Source: Armatimonadota bacterium (GTDB taxonomy: Bacteria; Armatimonadota; Fimbriimonadia; Fimbriimonadales; Fimbriimonadaceae). From it: 5,990 bases of DNA. The DNA lies in NCBI GenBank assembly GCA_023428805.1, contig JAEYWW010000118.1:1-5990 (forward strand), written 5' to 3'. Numbering within the stretch: the first letter of the stretch is position 1; each line of letters starts with the position of its first letter. The notes beneath the pieces were generated by a model. That model was given only the letters and a program-made list of their open reading frames with translations, did not search any database and had not been told where the DNA came from. Below, in pieces: positions 1 through 5,310 of the stretch. Position numbers and translations under genes: made by a program.

Positions 1-932
1 GAGACGAAGAAGCCGCCCTCATCATTGAAGAGCTTGACGGCGATCAGATCGGCTTCGGGCGCAACGCCCGCGTTTTCGGCGCTGGAGCCCTTGCCGGCGG
101 CGACGCTCATGCATGCGGTGCCGTGACCGACTGTATCCTTGTGGTTCACCTTGCCCTTGCCTGTCAGCGCCGCGTTGATCTGCTCTCGGGTGTAGAGGGT
201 GCCGATCGGCTCTCCCGAGCCGTTGACAAGCGGAGGCTTGGTGCCGACGAGTCCGCCAGACTCCTTGAAGGAGTTGTCCCAGACATCATAGATGTAGAGA
301 AGCCGGGTCGAACCGTCAGCGTTTCGGAAGTCGGAATGGGTGTAGTCGATGCCGCTGTCGAAAACGGCGACGACCGTTCCCTTACCGGTGCCGAGCGACT
401 TGTCGGTGGCGACATTCAGAGACCCGAGCTGCATCGTGTCCCTGGTCCGTGCTAAAGGGCGCTGGAACGGCGACCTCCGGGCAGAAAAGGGGATGGATCG
501 GGACTTCAAAACGCTGAGCGCGGTAATGGATGTCGAGCGGGCCAGGCGGGTGACCTGGGAAACGGGGCAGCTCACGATGGCCTGACCTTCGGAAGATGAG
601 AGGATGGTGACACCGCTCGGCAGGTCGGCCTTGATGTCTCCCGTCGTGTCGCAGACGACCTGGATCACCGGATCAATCTGGCGGCTGTCGGAGCCATAAA
701 CTTCCTTCATCATGCGGGAGAAGCGCGTGGCCTTCTCACCATCGCCATCAATGGATTGGGAGAGCATGACGATCCGCTGAAGATCGGCGGAAAGCTTTCG
801 GGTGGAGAGATCGCGCATCTGCGGCGCGGCCTCGCCTTGGGAGAGATCGGGGAGCTTCAGGGTTCTTTCCTGAGCTCCAGCGTAGGCGGCGATCGCCAGC
901 CCCGCCAGAAGAAGAAGTCCTCGTTTTGCCAT
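1..932 (-). CDS. S8 family (subtilisin-like) secreted serine protease, C-terminal part beyond the window
   Basis: The minus strand is open from ATG at 932 to the left edge (310 codons), so the gene continues outside. Residues 1-20 look like a signal peptide: MAKR, then a hydrophobic stretch ending AYAGA-QE with AxA-type cleavage sites, so export is expected. Residues about 21-170 would be a propeptide or N-terminal region. The catalytic Asp motif VAVFDSGIDYTHSDF places the nucleophile-assisting Asp at 192, and the His motif VGHGTACMSVAAG places His at 270. The catalytic Ser lies outside the window. The 78-residue Asp-His gap contains STRLLYIYDVWD and LYTREQINAAL, an arrangement I associate with Csp-like S8 peptidases (ILYIWDQ...YTREDINAAL) rather than classical subtilisin. 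Inferred role: an exported or surface endopeptidase, substrate unknown. The start is chosen because the signal peptide begins there; upstream ribosome binding is weak (GAG about 9 nt before ATG). It has its own leader, separated from upp by a terminator. Confidence 0.93.
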   Translation of the reverse strand, partial: MAKRGLLLLAGLAIAAYAGAQERTLKLPDLSQGEAAPQMRDLSTRKLSADLQRIVMLSQSIDGDGEKATRFSRMMKEVYGSDSRQIDPVIQVVCDTTGDIKADLPSGVTILSSSEGQAIVSCPVSQVTRLARSTSITALSVLKSRSIPFSARRSPFQRPLARTRDTMQLGSLNVATDKSLGTGKGTVVAVFDSGIDYTHSDFRNADGSTRLLYIYDVWDNSFKESGGLVGTKPPLVNGSGEPIGTLYTREQINAALTGKGKVNHKDTVGHGTACMSVAAGKGSSAENAGVAPEADLIAVKLFNDEGGFFV

Positions 933-961
933 GAATAATTCTCGTTTCGCTTTGATTTGTT

Positions 962-989
962 AGAAAACCAACGCCATCGTTGATTTTCT
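962..989. repeat. 28-nt inverted repeat in the leader of the S8 protease gene
   Basis: The arms AGAAAACCAACG (962-973) and CGTTGATTTTCT (978-989) are complementary at 11 of 12 positions, with the four-base centre CCAT. The element lies 30-57 bases upstream of the protease ATG. It could be an operator for a dimeric regulator or a leader hairpin in the mRNA. On the minus strand the 3' arm ends in GGTTTTCT, so weak attenuator activity is conceivable but not shown. Confidence 0.6.
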
Positions 990-1144
990 CCGAGTCAGCA
1001 AACGGGCCGCTGGAACGGGCGTTACGCCAGTTTTGAAGAAAATGCTGAAAATTGACCCATATGACTTATAAGGCAAAGGAAATGGCAACTCAGTCGAAAC
1101 GATTCTTTTAGTTAATCGTCGAAGTCAAAATAATATGCTGACGC

Positions 1145-1186
1145 AAAATAAAAGCCGAGGCTGAAGATCAATCACTTCAACCTCGG
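1145..1186 (-). terminator. Rho-independent terminator of upp
   Basis: Read on the minus strand, CCGAGGTTGAAG (1186-1175) pairs with CTTCAGCCTCGG (1166-1155) in a 12-bp stem with one G-T wobble and an 8-nt loop. It is followed at once by CTTTTATTTT. It begins 50 nt after the upp stop codon and separates upp from the protease gene. Stem, loop size and U-tract all fit an intrinsic terminator for leftward transcription. Confidence 0.9.
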
Positions 1187-1236
1187 TTCTTGTACAGGAC
1201 TCACTTCTGCAAACGCCCAACTCTGGCCGGGATTTC

Positions 1237-1854
1237 TCAGGTCCCAAACAAACGGTCCCCATAGTCGCCGATGCCGGGGAGGATGTATTTCAGATTGTTC
1301 AGTTCCCGGTCGAGTCCGGCCGTCACGATTTCCACATCTGGGTGATCCGCCTGCATCTTGGCGACTCCTTCGGGTGCGGCGACGATCGACACGAGCGAAA
1401 CTCGCGCCGGAGAGCCCGCCTTGACCAGCGACACCGCCTGCGATGCGGAGCCTCCCGTGGCGAGCATCGGGTCGAGGACAAGCACGAATCGACCGGCGAC
1501 TTCGGGCAGCTTCTTGTAATAGCTGCGGGCCACCGCAGTCTGATGATCGCGCTCCAGGCCGATGTAGCCAACCGAGACATCAGGGAAGAGTTCAAGCGTT
1601 GGCTCCAGCATCGAGAGGCCCGCCCGGAGAATCGGCACCGCGACAAGGCCATAGGCAAGCTCACGCCCCTGCATCGGCTCCAGCGGCGTCCGAATCTCCC
1701 GCCCCCTCATCCCCATCTCGCGGGTCGCCTCCAGAACAAGCATCCCCGCCAGAATCCGCCCGTACCGCCGGAACGTGTGCGGATCAGTCGCCTGGTCGCG
1801 CAGGCAGGTCAGATAATGCTGCGCCAGCGGATGCTCCAACACTCGAACGCTCAT
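1237..1854 (-). CDS. upp: Uracil phosphoribosyltransferase
   Basis: Cytoplasmic pyrimidine-salvage enzyme that joins uracil and PRPP to give UMP and pyrophosphate. The 205-residue product is close to the usual length of about 208. Family landmarks are in order: PILRAGLSML (74-83), YIGLERD (97-103), the PRPP-binding loop LDPMLATGGSA (127-137), VAAPEG (158-163), and the C-terminal uracil-binding segment GIGDYGDRLFGT (194-205). The MSVRVLEHPLAQHYLTCLRD start matches the N-terminus expected for Upp, which supports ATG at 1854, although no strong Shine-Dalgarno precedes it (TTTCAACTC). The leader contains a CACCAT/ATGGTG dyad and, further up, the 93-nt palindrome. It is separated from the GxxExxY remnant by about 150 bases, so whether it shares a transcript with pcd is open. 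Confidence 0.97.
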   Translation of the reverse strand: MSVRVLEHPLAQHYLTCLRDQATDPHTFRRYGRILAGMLVLEATREMGMRGREIRTPLEPMQGRELAYGLVAVPILRAGLSMLEPTLELFPDVSVGYIGLERDHQTAVARSYYKKLPEVAGRFVLVLDPMLATGGSASQAVSLVKAGSPARVSLVSIVAAPEGVAKMQADHPDVEIVTAGLDRELNNLKYILPGIGDYGDRLFGT

Positions 1855-1866
1855 GAGTTGAAATTA

Positions 1867-1884
1867 CACCATTCTTGGATGGTG
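1867..1884. repeat. Short perfect inverted repeat in the upp leader
   Basis: CACCAT (1867-1872) and ATGGTG (1879-1884) are perfectly complementary around a 6-nt spacer. The dyad lies 13-30 bases upstream of the upp ATG, where a hairpin or bound repressor could affect transcription or translation initiation. Six-base arms can arise by chance, so the functional claim is tentative. Confidence 0.4.
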
Positions 1885-1896
1885 CGTAGACGTTGA

Positions 1897-1989
1897 AACC
1901 GCAGATTGCGCAGATCGGACTGCAGATTTTCACAGATGTTAAAAATCCCATCTGCGCAAATCTGCGTACTATCTGCGTCATCTGCGGTT
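1897..1989. repeat. 93-nt imperfect palindrome made of four GCAGAT-type and four ATCTGC units
   Basis: The outer 19-nt arms (1897-1915 and 1971-1989) are complementary except at two positions. The left half carries GCAGAT at 1901, 1910 and 1922 and ACAGAT at 1932. The right half carries ATCTGC at 1950, 1960, 1971 and 1980. The units mirror one another about the centre (near 1943/1944) to within one base, so the whole can fold into a long hairpin or cruciform. It begins 15 nt after the ancestral stop of the GxxExxY remnant (minus strand) and ends about 40 bases before upp. From memory, similar AACCGCAGAT...ATCTGCGGTT palindromes occur beside GxxExxY genes in other bacteria. The lack of unique spacers rules out a CRISPR array. 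Confidence 0.85.
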
Positions 1990-2004
1990 AACTCGTAGCA
2001 AATC

Positions 2005-2397
2005 TCAACCATCCCGCTTCCGATGCTCTTTGCTCAAGATCATCCGCTTGTACTGCATCCGCAGTGTGCCAAAGTTCAGCAGCAAAGCCCGCTCGCACGT
2101 CGTGGCCCGCAGATAATTCAGAACTTGGGCCTCATCCACTTCGGTCAATCCAGCCGGCGCCTTCAGTTCCACAATCACCGATCCCTAGCAGATCAAGGCC
2201 ACGCGATAGCGGCAGGGAAGCAATGTTGCGCGATAGTAAACGACCAGCCCAACCTCACAATCAAACGGAATGGTGCGCGCCCGAAGCTCCAGGCACAACG
2301 CCTCCAGATACACGTTTTCCAAGAACCCGAAGCGGAGCGTGTTGTGAACCTCGAAGGCCGCGCCAAGGATCGCCTCTGTCTGCTCGTCCCGGGTCAA
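2005..2397 (-). pseudogene. GxxExxY family protein (PD-(D/E)XK_3-like), interrupted by an in-frame amber codon
   Basis: Reading from TTG at 2397, the first 70 residues begin (L/M)TRDEQTEAILGAAFEVHNTL and contain GFLENVY (residues 24-30), the motif that names the family. A TAG at 2185-2187 is codon 71. The same frame then continues with VIVELKAPAGLTEVDEAQVLNYLRA and LLLNFGTLRMQYKR to a TGA at 2005-2007. The full frame would be 130 residues, the normal family size. Relatives typically read YRADLLVEGKVIVELKA; here the segment is YRVALIC-stop-GSVIVELKA. The expected catalytic-type Asp is Ala, and a usual Glu/Asp position is the amber codon, so nuclease-like activity is probably lost even with readthrough. 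The TTG start overlaps the pcd stop (TTGA), implying translational coupling. The family is assigned to the PD-(D/E)XK superfamily; its cellular role is not established. Confidence 0.85.
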
Positions 2398-2684
2398 ATC
2401 GCTTCAATCCGACGCGCCAACTCAAGATCGTAGGGCGAGAGGCCGCCGACATCGTGGGTGTTGACCGAAATCACCACGGCATCGTATTGGATCAGCATGT
2501 CGGGGTGATGATTCAGCTTGTCCGCCGTCTCCGCAACCCTCATCGCGAAGCGCGCGCCTTCCAGATACTGGGCAAAACCGAAGACTTTCGTCAGCAGATC
2601 ATCCTCGACAATCCAGCCGGGCAGGTCTTCCAATCCGGCGGAAAGTTCGTCTTCGGTGAGCAGTCGATAGGCCAAATCACTCAT
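2394..2684 (-). CDS. 4a-hydroxytetrahydrobiopterin (pterin-4a-carbinolamine) dehydratase
   Basis: A 96-residue protein of the PCD/DCoH family, normal in length. It dehydrates 4a-hydroxytetrahydropterin to quinonoid dihydropterin, which recycles the cofactor after aromatic amino-acid hydroxylation. Visible landmarks are LTEDELSAGLEDLPGW near the N-terminus (residues 9-24), the active-site signature ADKLNHHPDM (54-63, with the His-His-Pro at 59-61), and VNTHDVGGLSPYDLELA (74-90), which matches the family's THD..GL...D..LA pattern. No phenylalanine hydroxylase is in the window, so the partner is unknown; in many bacteria the gene stands alone, and a molybdopterin-related role has been suggested for some homologues. 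The start ATG at 2684 has no Shine-Dalgarno but lies just behind a -10-like box. The stop overlaps the TTG start of the GxxExxY remnant. Confidence 0.95.
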   Translation of the reverse strand: MSDLAYRLLTEDELSAGLEDLPGWIVEDDLLTKVFGFAQYLEGARFAMRVAETADKLNHHPDMLIQYDAVVISVNTHDVGGLSPYDLELARRIEAI

Positions 2685-2693
2685 TGCAGTTCT

Positions 2694-2701
2694 ATTCTAT
2701 A
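2694..2701 (-). promoter_or_regulatory. Candidate -10 box of pcd, close to the start codon (possible leaderless mRNA)
   Basis: On the minus strand TATAGAAT lies 9 nt upstream of the pcd ATG. If it is a -10 element, transcription would start only about 2-5 nt before the ATG, consistent with the missing Shine-Dalgarno. No clear -35 hexamer lies 16-18 bp upstream. The rest of the 95-bp divergent region to pckA (2685-2779) has a weak dyad, CGTTGA at 2726-2731 against TCAACG at 2758-2763, and no pckA promoter that I can defend. Confidence 0.35.
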
Positions 2702-2779
2702 AGGTCCGAACGCCCACTTACTCACCGTTGAAGGGATATTCTGTTTCGACGTTCAGATCAACGTGGATCGGTCACACCC

Positions 2780-4303
2780 ATGAGTCAAGCGCATATTCAA
2801 GTCGAGTCAGCCCAGGAAGTCTTCCGCAACCTCTCTCCCGAAGAATTGATTCAGCACGCGCTTGATCGCGGCGAAGGCCAGCTCGCCTCAAATGGCGCCC
2901 TCGTCGCCTATACCGGAAAGTACACCGGACGCACCCCGAAGGACAAGCGGACTGTCCGCGAGCCGTCCAGCGAACCCAACATCTGGTGGGACAACAACGC
3001 CTCTATGGAGCAGAGCGAGTTCGACACGCTCCTCCAGAAGGCCAACGACTCCCTCCCCGGCAAGACGCTCTTCGTCGTCGATGCCTGGGGCGGCGCGGAC
3101 AAGAACCACCGCATCGCCGTCCGCGTGATCGTCGAGAACGCCTACCACGCCCTCTTCATCCGGTCGCTGCTCATCCGCCCGACCGCTGAGGAACTCAAGA
3201 ATTTCACCCCCGAGTGGACCATCGTGGACCTCGGCAGCGAGAAGTACGTCCGCACCGAAAATGGCGAGGAGCGCGATGCCGTCATCGCCCTGAACTTCGC
3301 CGCCAAAACGGTGCTCATCTTCGGCACGATGTATGCGGGCGAGATGAAGAAATCGGTCTTCACGATCATGAACTACCTGCTCCCGCTCAAGGGCGTGATG
3401 AGCATGCACTGTTCCGCCAATATCGGCCAAGCCGGAGACACCGCGCTCTTCTTCGGACTCAGCGGCACCGGCAAAACCACCCTCAGCGCAGACCCGAATC
3501 GCAGCCTGATCGGCGACGACGAGCATGGCTGGACCGATGAGGGAGTGTTCAACGTCGAGGGCGGCTGCTACGCCAAGTGCATCAAGCTCTCGAAGGAGGG
3601 CGAACCCGAAATTTGGAACGCGATCAAGCGCGGTTCGGTCCTCGAGAACGTCGTGCTGGATGCCGAAGGCAATCCGAACTATGACGACGGCAGTCTGACC
3701 GAGAACACCCGCTGCGCCTACCCGATCGACTTCATCCAGGGCGCGGTCGAGCCGAGCGTGGGCGGCCACCCGAAGAACATCTTCTTCCTCACCGCCGACG
3801 CCTACGGCATCCTCCCCCCGATCAGCCGCCTCACCCCCGAGCAGGCGATGTACTTCTTCCTGAACGGCTACACCGCCAAGGTGGCGGGCACCGAGGCGGG
3901 CGTGACCGAGCCGACGGCGACCTTCAGCACCTGCTTCGGCGCGCCGTTCCTGCCCCTGCGCCCCATGGCGTATGCCTCGCTCCTCAAGGAGAAGATCGCC
4001 CAGCACGGAGCCCAGGTCTGGCTGATCAACACCGGCTGGACCGGCGGCGCCTACGGCACGGGCCATCGCATGAAGCTCTCCCACACCCGCGCGATGATCA
4101 ACGCCGCGCTGGAAGGGAAGTTGGATGACGTGGAATTCACCACCGAACCCGTCTTCGGCCTCGCCGTCCCGACTTCCGTCCCCGGCGCACCCAGCGAAGT
4201 CCTTCTCCCCCGCAACACCTGGGCCGACCAAGCCGCCTACGACACCGGAGCCGCCAAGCTCAAAGGCATGTTCGAGGACAACTACAAGAAGTTCTCGGAG
4301 TAG
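2780..4303 (+). CDS. pckA: Phosphoenolpyruvate carboxykinase (ATP)
   Basis: Cytoplasmic enzyme that converts oxaloacetate and ATP to phosphoenolpyruvate, CO2 and ADP, the entry step of gluconeogenesis (EC 4.1.1.49). The 507-residue product is slightly shorter than most ATP-type enzymes (about 520-540) but has all the landmarks. By motif equivalence with E. coli PckA these are: substrate-binding Arg in GRTPKD (R51); MYAGEMKK with Y185 and metal-ligand K191; MHCSANIG with H210; the P-loop GLSGTGKTTLS (226-236, K232 and T233); the metal-binding pair in LIGDDEHGW (D246, D247); NTRCAYP (R311); and LSHTRAMINAAL (R437) near the C-terminus. The ATP-type P-loop separates it from the GTP-dependent family. 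The start is chosen at ATG 2780; GGATCGG about 8 nt upstream is a weak ribosome-binding candidate. It is transcribed divergently from pcd, and a palindromic repeat begins just after its stop. Confidence 0.98.
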   Translation: MSQAHIQVESAQEVFRNLSPEELIQHALDRGEGQLASNGALVAYTGKYTGRTPKDKRTVREPSSEPNIWWDNNASMEQSEFDTLLQKANDSLPGKTLFVVDAWGGADKNHRIAVRVIVENAYHALFIRSLLIRPTAEELKNFTPEWTIVDLGSEKYVRTENGEERDAVIALNFAAKTVLIFGTMYAGEMKKSVFTIMNYLLPLKGVMSMHCSANIGQAGDTALFFGLSGTGKTTLSADPNRSLIGDDEHGWTDEGVFNVEGGCYAKCIKLSKEGEPEIWNAIKRGSVLENVVLDAEGNPNYDDGSLTENTRCAYPIDFIQGAVEPSVGGHPKNIFFLTADAYGILPPISRLTPEQAMYFFLNGYTAKVAGTEAGVTEPTATFSTCFGAPFLPLRPMAYASLLKEKIAQHGAQVWLINTGWTGGAYGTGHRMKLSHTRAMINAALEGKLDDVEFTTEPVFGLAVPTSVPGAPSEVLLPRNTWADQAAYDTGAAKLKGMFEDNYKKFSE

Positions 4304-4307
4304 TGAT

Positions 4308-4390
4308 GCGGACCGCTGCGCTTCAGCGGGGCTCTCGGATTCGCGCACTTTAGTGCGCACCCGCCTGCGCACTCAAGTGCGGGAATCCGA
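4308..4390 (-). repeat. Intergenic palindromic element, copy 1 (minus orientation)
   Basis: It begins four bases after the pckA stop. It contains CCGCTG/CAGCGG (4313-4318 and 4324-4329) with the tighter CGCT-TC-AGCG inside, then an outer stem TCGGATTC (4335-4342) and GAATCCGA (4383-4390). That stem encloses two small palindromes, GCGCACT-TT-AGTGCGC (4343-4358) and CGCACT-CA-AGTGCG (4368-4381). This could fold as a three-way junction. Read on the minus strand it shares GCGCACTAAAGTGCG, TCCGA, AGCCC, CTGAAG and AGCGGTCCG, in the same order, with the element at 5189-5284. No U-tract follows, so a classical terminator is unlikely. Confidence 0.8.
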
Positions 4391-4411
4391 ATTTGGGCAA
4401 CAATACAACCG

Positions 4412-4726
4412 ATGATCAACGCGATACTGCTCTGTGACTCGGTCGAACCCAGCCCGGCGGGCTGGGATGTGATGCATGTGATCCGGAACACCTGCATCCG
4501 CGACGTGCCGTTTACCCTGCGATGGCCGAAGCTGGTTGTGTTGCACACCGAAGACGACCCGGACGCGACCAGGGACTGGGCGTTGGAGATTTGGGATGAG
4601 GGGAATACCTGCATGCAGCGGGTGGAGAGGGGCGAGATGTTCCGTCCGTCAACGAACCCGGGATTCTCGTGGCTCCGATTCGGGAGATCGTTTTGGAGCG
4701 GCATGGGCGGTATGAGTTGGTGCTGA
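4412..4726 (+). CDS. Hypothetical protein, first domain of a probably frameshifted two-domain gene (DUF6941-like)
   Basis: The 104-residue frame begins MINAILLCDSVEPSPAGWDV and continues with FTLRWPKLVVLHTEDDPDATRDWALEIWDEG, alternating beta-strand-like segments without a signal peptide or membrane helix. After about residue 80 the sequence (SFWSGMGGMSWC) stops looking like a folded domain. The expected domain ending, GRYELVLTDGGRVL, is instead in the overlapping frame at 4669-5187. This suggests a one-base deletion near 4640-4660. The LLCD opening and the strand pattern recall DUF6941-type beta-sandwich proteins; I make that assignment from memory and its function is unknown. No strong Shine-Dalgarno precedes ATG 4412. 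If the gene is intact after all, this would be a separate small protein overlapping the next frame by 58 bases. Confidence 0.6.
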   Translation: MINAILLCDSVEPSPAGWDVMHVIRNTCIRDVPFTLRWPKLVVLHTEDDPDATRDWALEIWDEGNTCMQRVERGEMFRPSTNPGFSWLRFGRSFWSGMGGMSWC

Positions 4727-5187
4727 CCGACGGCGGGCGGGTACTCAAGACGTGCCCGATCTACCTGGATGCCGAGCCCGAGTCCAAGGGCGGGGGCAAG
4801 GCGGGCATCTTCGGGTTTGTCCTCTGCGACGAGAGGGAAGTGGAGCATGGCTCCGTTCACCTGCGCGGGGTGAAGTCGCGGCTCTATGCCGACACTCTTC
4901 CCGCTTCCATCCAAGAAATCACTCTCGCGATGATGATCGAGAATCCGGGCGACCTCAGCTATGCTCACTGGCATTTCGAAGTGCACCCTCCCCACCGTCA
5001 GGGAGTCTGGCGGTTGACGGCTCAGATAGAGGAACCCACCGTGCGCGGAATCATCCATCTGCCCATGATCGTCAAGTGCGTCCCCTTCGACACCTATGGA
5101 ACCTGGGAGTTCCGAGTCAAGCGCGGCCCCCGCATCCTCGCCCAAACCACCCTCGAAATCTGCCCGTCCATCGTCGCAACGCTCTAA
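4669..5187 (+). CDS. Hypothetical protein, end of domain 1 plus a second DUF6941-like domain
   Basis: From GTG 4669 the product has 172 residues. Residues 1-34 (APIREIVLERHGRYELVL...) look like the final strands of the domain begun at 4412. Residues 35-45 form a polar, Gly-rich linker (AEPESKGGGK). Residues 47-165 form a second unit, starting IFGFVLCDEREVEHGSVHL and ending DTYGTWEFRVKRGPRIL. The two units match in opening (LLCD/VLCD), in the middle (ALEIWDE against HFEVHPP) and in ending (GILVAPI...GRYELVL...GRVL against GIIHLPMI...GTWEFRV...PRIL), which suggests tandem duplication. The frame is open upstream of the GTG back to 4600, so GTG is only the formal start; the ancestral product was probably 258 residues from ATG 4412. 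No catalytic motif, signal peptide or membrane segment is visible, and the function is unknown. Repeat copy 2 begins two bases after the stop. Confidence 0.7.
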   Translation: MAPIREIVLERHGRYELVLTDGGRVLKTCPIYLDAEPESKGGGKAGIFGFVLCDEREVEHGSVHLRGVKSRLYADTLPASIQEITLAMMIENPGDLSYAHWHFEVHPPHRQGVWRLTAQIEEPTVRGIIHLPMIVKCVPFDTYGTWEFRVKRGPRILAQTTLEICPSIVATL

Positions 5188-5188
5188 A

Positions 5189-5284
5189 CCGCTTGAGCGG
5201 GGGCAGTCGGATTGTGCGGACTGTGGAACCCAGCGCACTAAAGTGCGAAAGTCCGATAGCCCGACTGAAGTCGAGCGGTCCGGG
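5189..5284 (+). repeat. Intergenic palindromic element, copy 2 (plus orientation)
   Basis: It starts two bases after the stop of the upstream gene and ends before the coaX stop, filling the convergent gap. Three short palindromes share the form ...CT-NN-AG...: CCGCT-TG-AGCGG (5189-5200), CGCACT-AA-AGTGCG (5234-5247) and CGACT-GA-AGTCG (5262-5273). An outer stem CGGACT (5217-5222) and AGTCCG (5250-5255) encloses the middle one. Compared with copy 1, the arms change in both halves together (CGCTGAAGCG against CGACTGAAGTCG; GGATTC/GAATCC against GGACT/AGTCC), so pairing is kept while sequence is not. It may act as a bidirectional transcript end, but this is inference. Confidence 0.8.
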
Positions 5285-5310
5285 TTGCCGGAGCACTTCG
5301 AGACATGAGG

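Larger units (their letters stand above)
933..1236. other. AT-richer intergenic region between upp and the S8 protease gene
   Basis: This stretch of about 300 bases has no convincing coding frame. It holds the leader of the protease gene (minus strand), the 28-nt inverted repeat at 962-989, a second interrupted dyad at 1094-1122 (ACGATT at 1099-1104 against AATCGT at 1114-1119, with TCGA at both outer ends) and the upp terminator. The protease promoter must lie here. A TATAAG box (minus strand, 1065-1070) is visible, but its nearest TTGCCA is only 12 bp away, so I do not call a promoter. Confidence 0.55.

Noticed and set aside
1342..1896. Plus-strand frame of 184 codons opposite upp
   Set aside because: Shadow of upp: Arg/His-rich and without family features.
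1784..1981. Minus-strand 65-codon frame reading through the 93-nt palindrome into upp
   Set aside because: Its N-terminal half is translated palindrome and the rest overlaps upp in another frame.
1897..1989. CRISPR-like repeat array
   Set aside because: The hexamer units are mirrored, not tandem, and there are no spacers of uniform length.
2185..2187. Amber codon as pyrrolysine or programmed readthrough
   Set aside because: A single TAG together with a lost catalytic-type Asp fits decay better, and no readthrough element is recognisable.
4308..4330. Intrinsic terminator of pckA
   Set aside because: The CCGCTG/CAGCGG hairpin is followed by GGCTC rather than a U-tract; it is better described as part of the repeat element.
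2888..4372. 494-codon open frame antisense to pckA
   Set aside because: It is the mirror of a strongly coding GC-rich gene, with low-complexity Val/Ala/Gly/Glu/Asp composition and no recognisable motif.
4600..4670. Programmed -1 frameshift joining the two overlapping frames
   Set aside because: The frame change is in the right sense, but I find no slippery heptamer followed by a clear hairpin in the overlap.
4282..5238. 318-codon antisense frame over the hypothetical gene
   Set aside because: It runs through both repeat elements and has no domain-like pattern, whereas the plus-strand frames show an internally duplicated domain.
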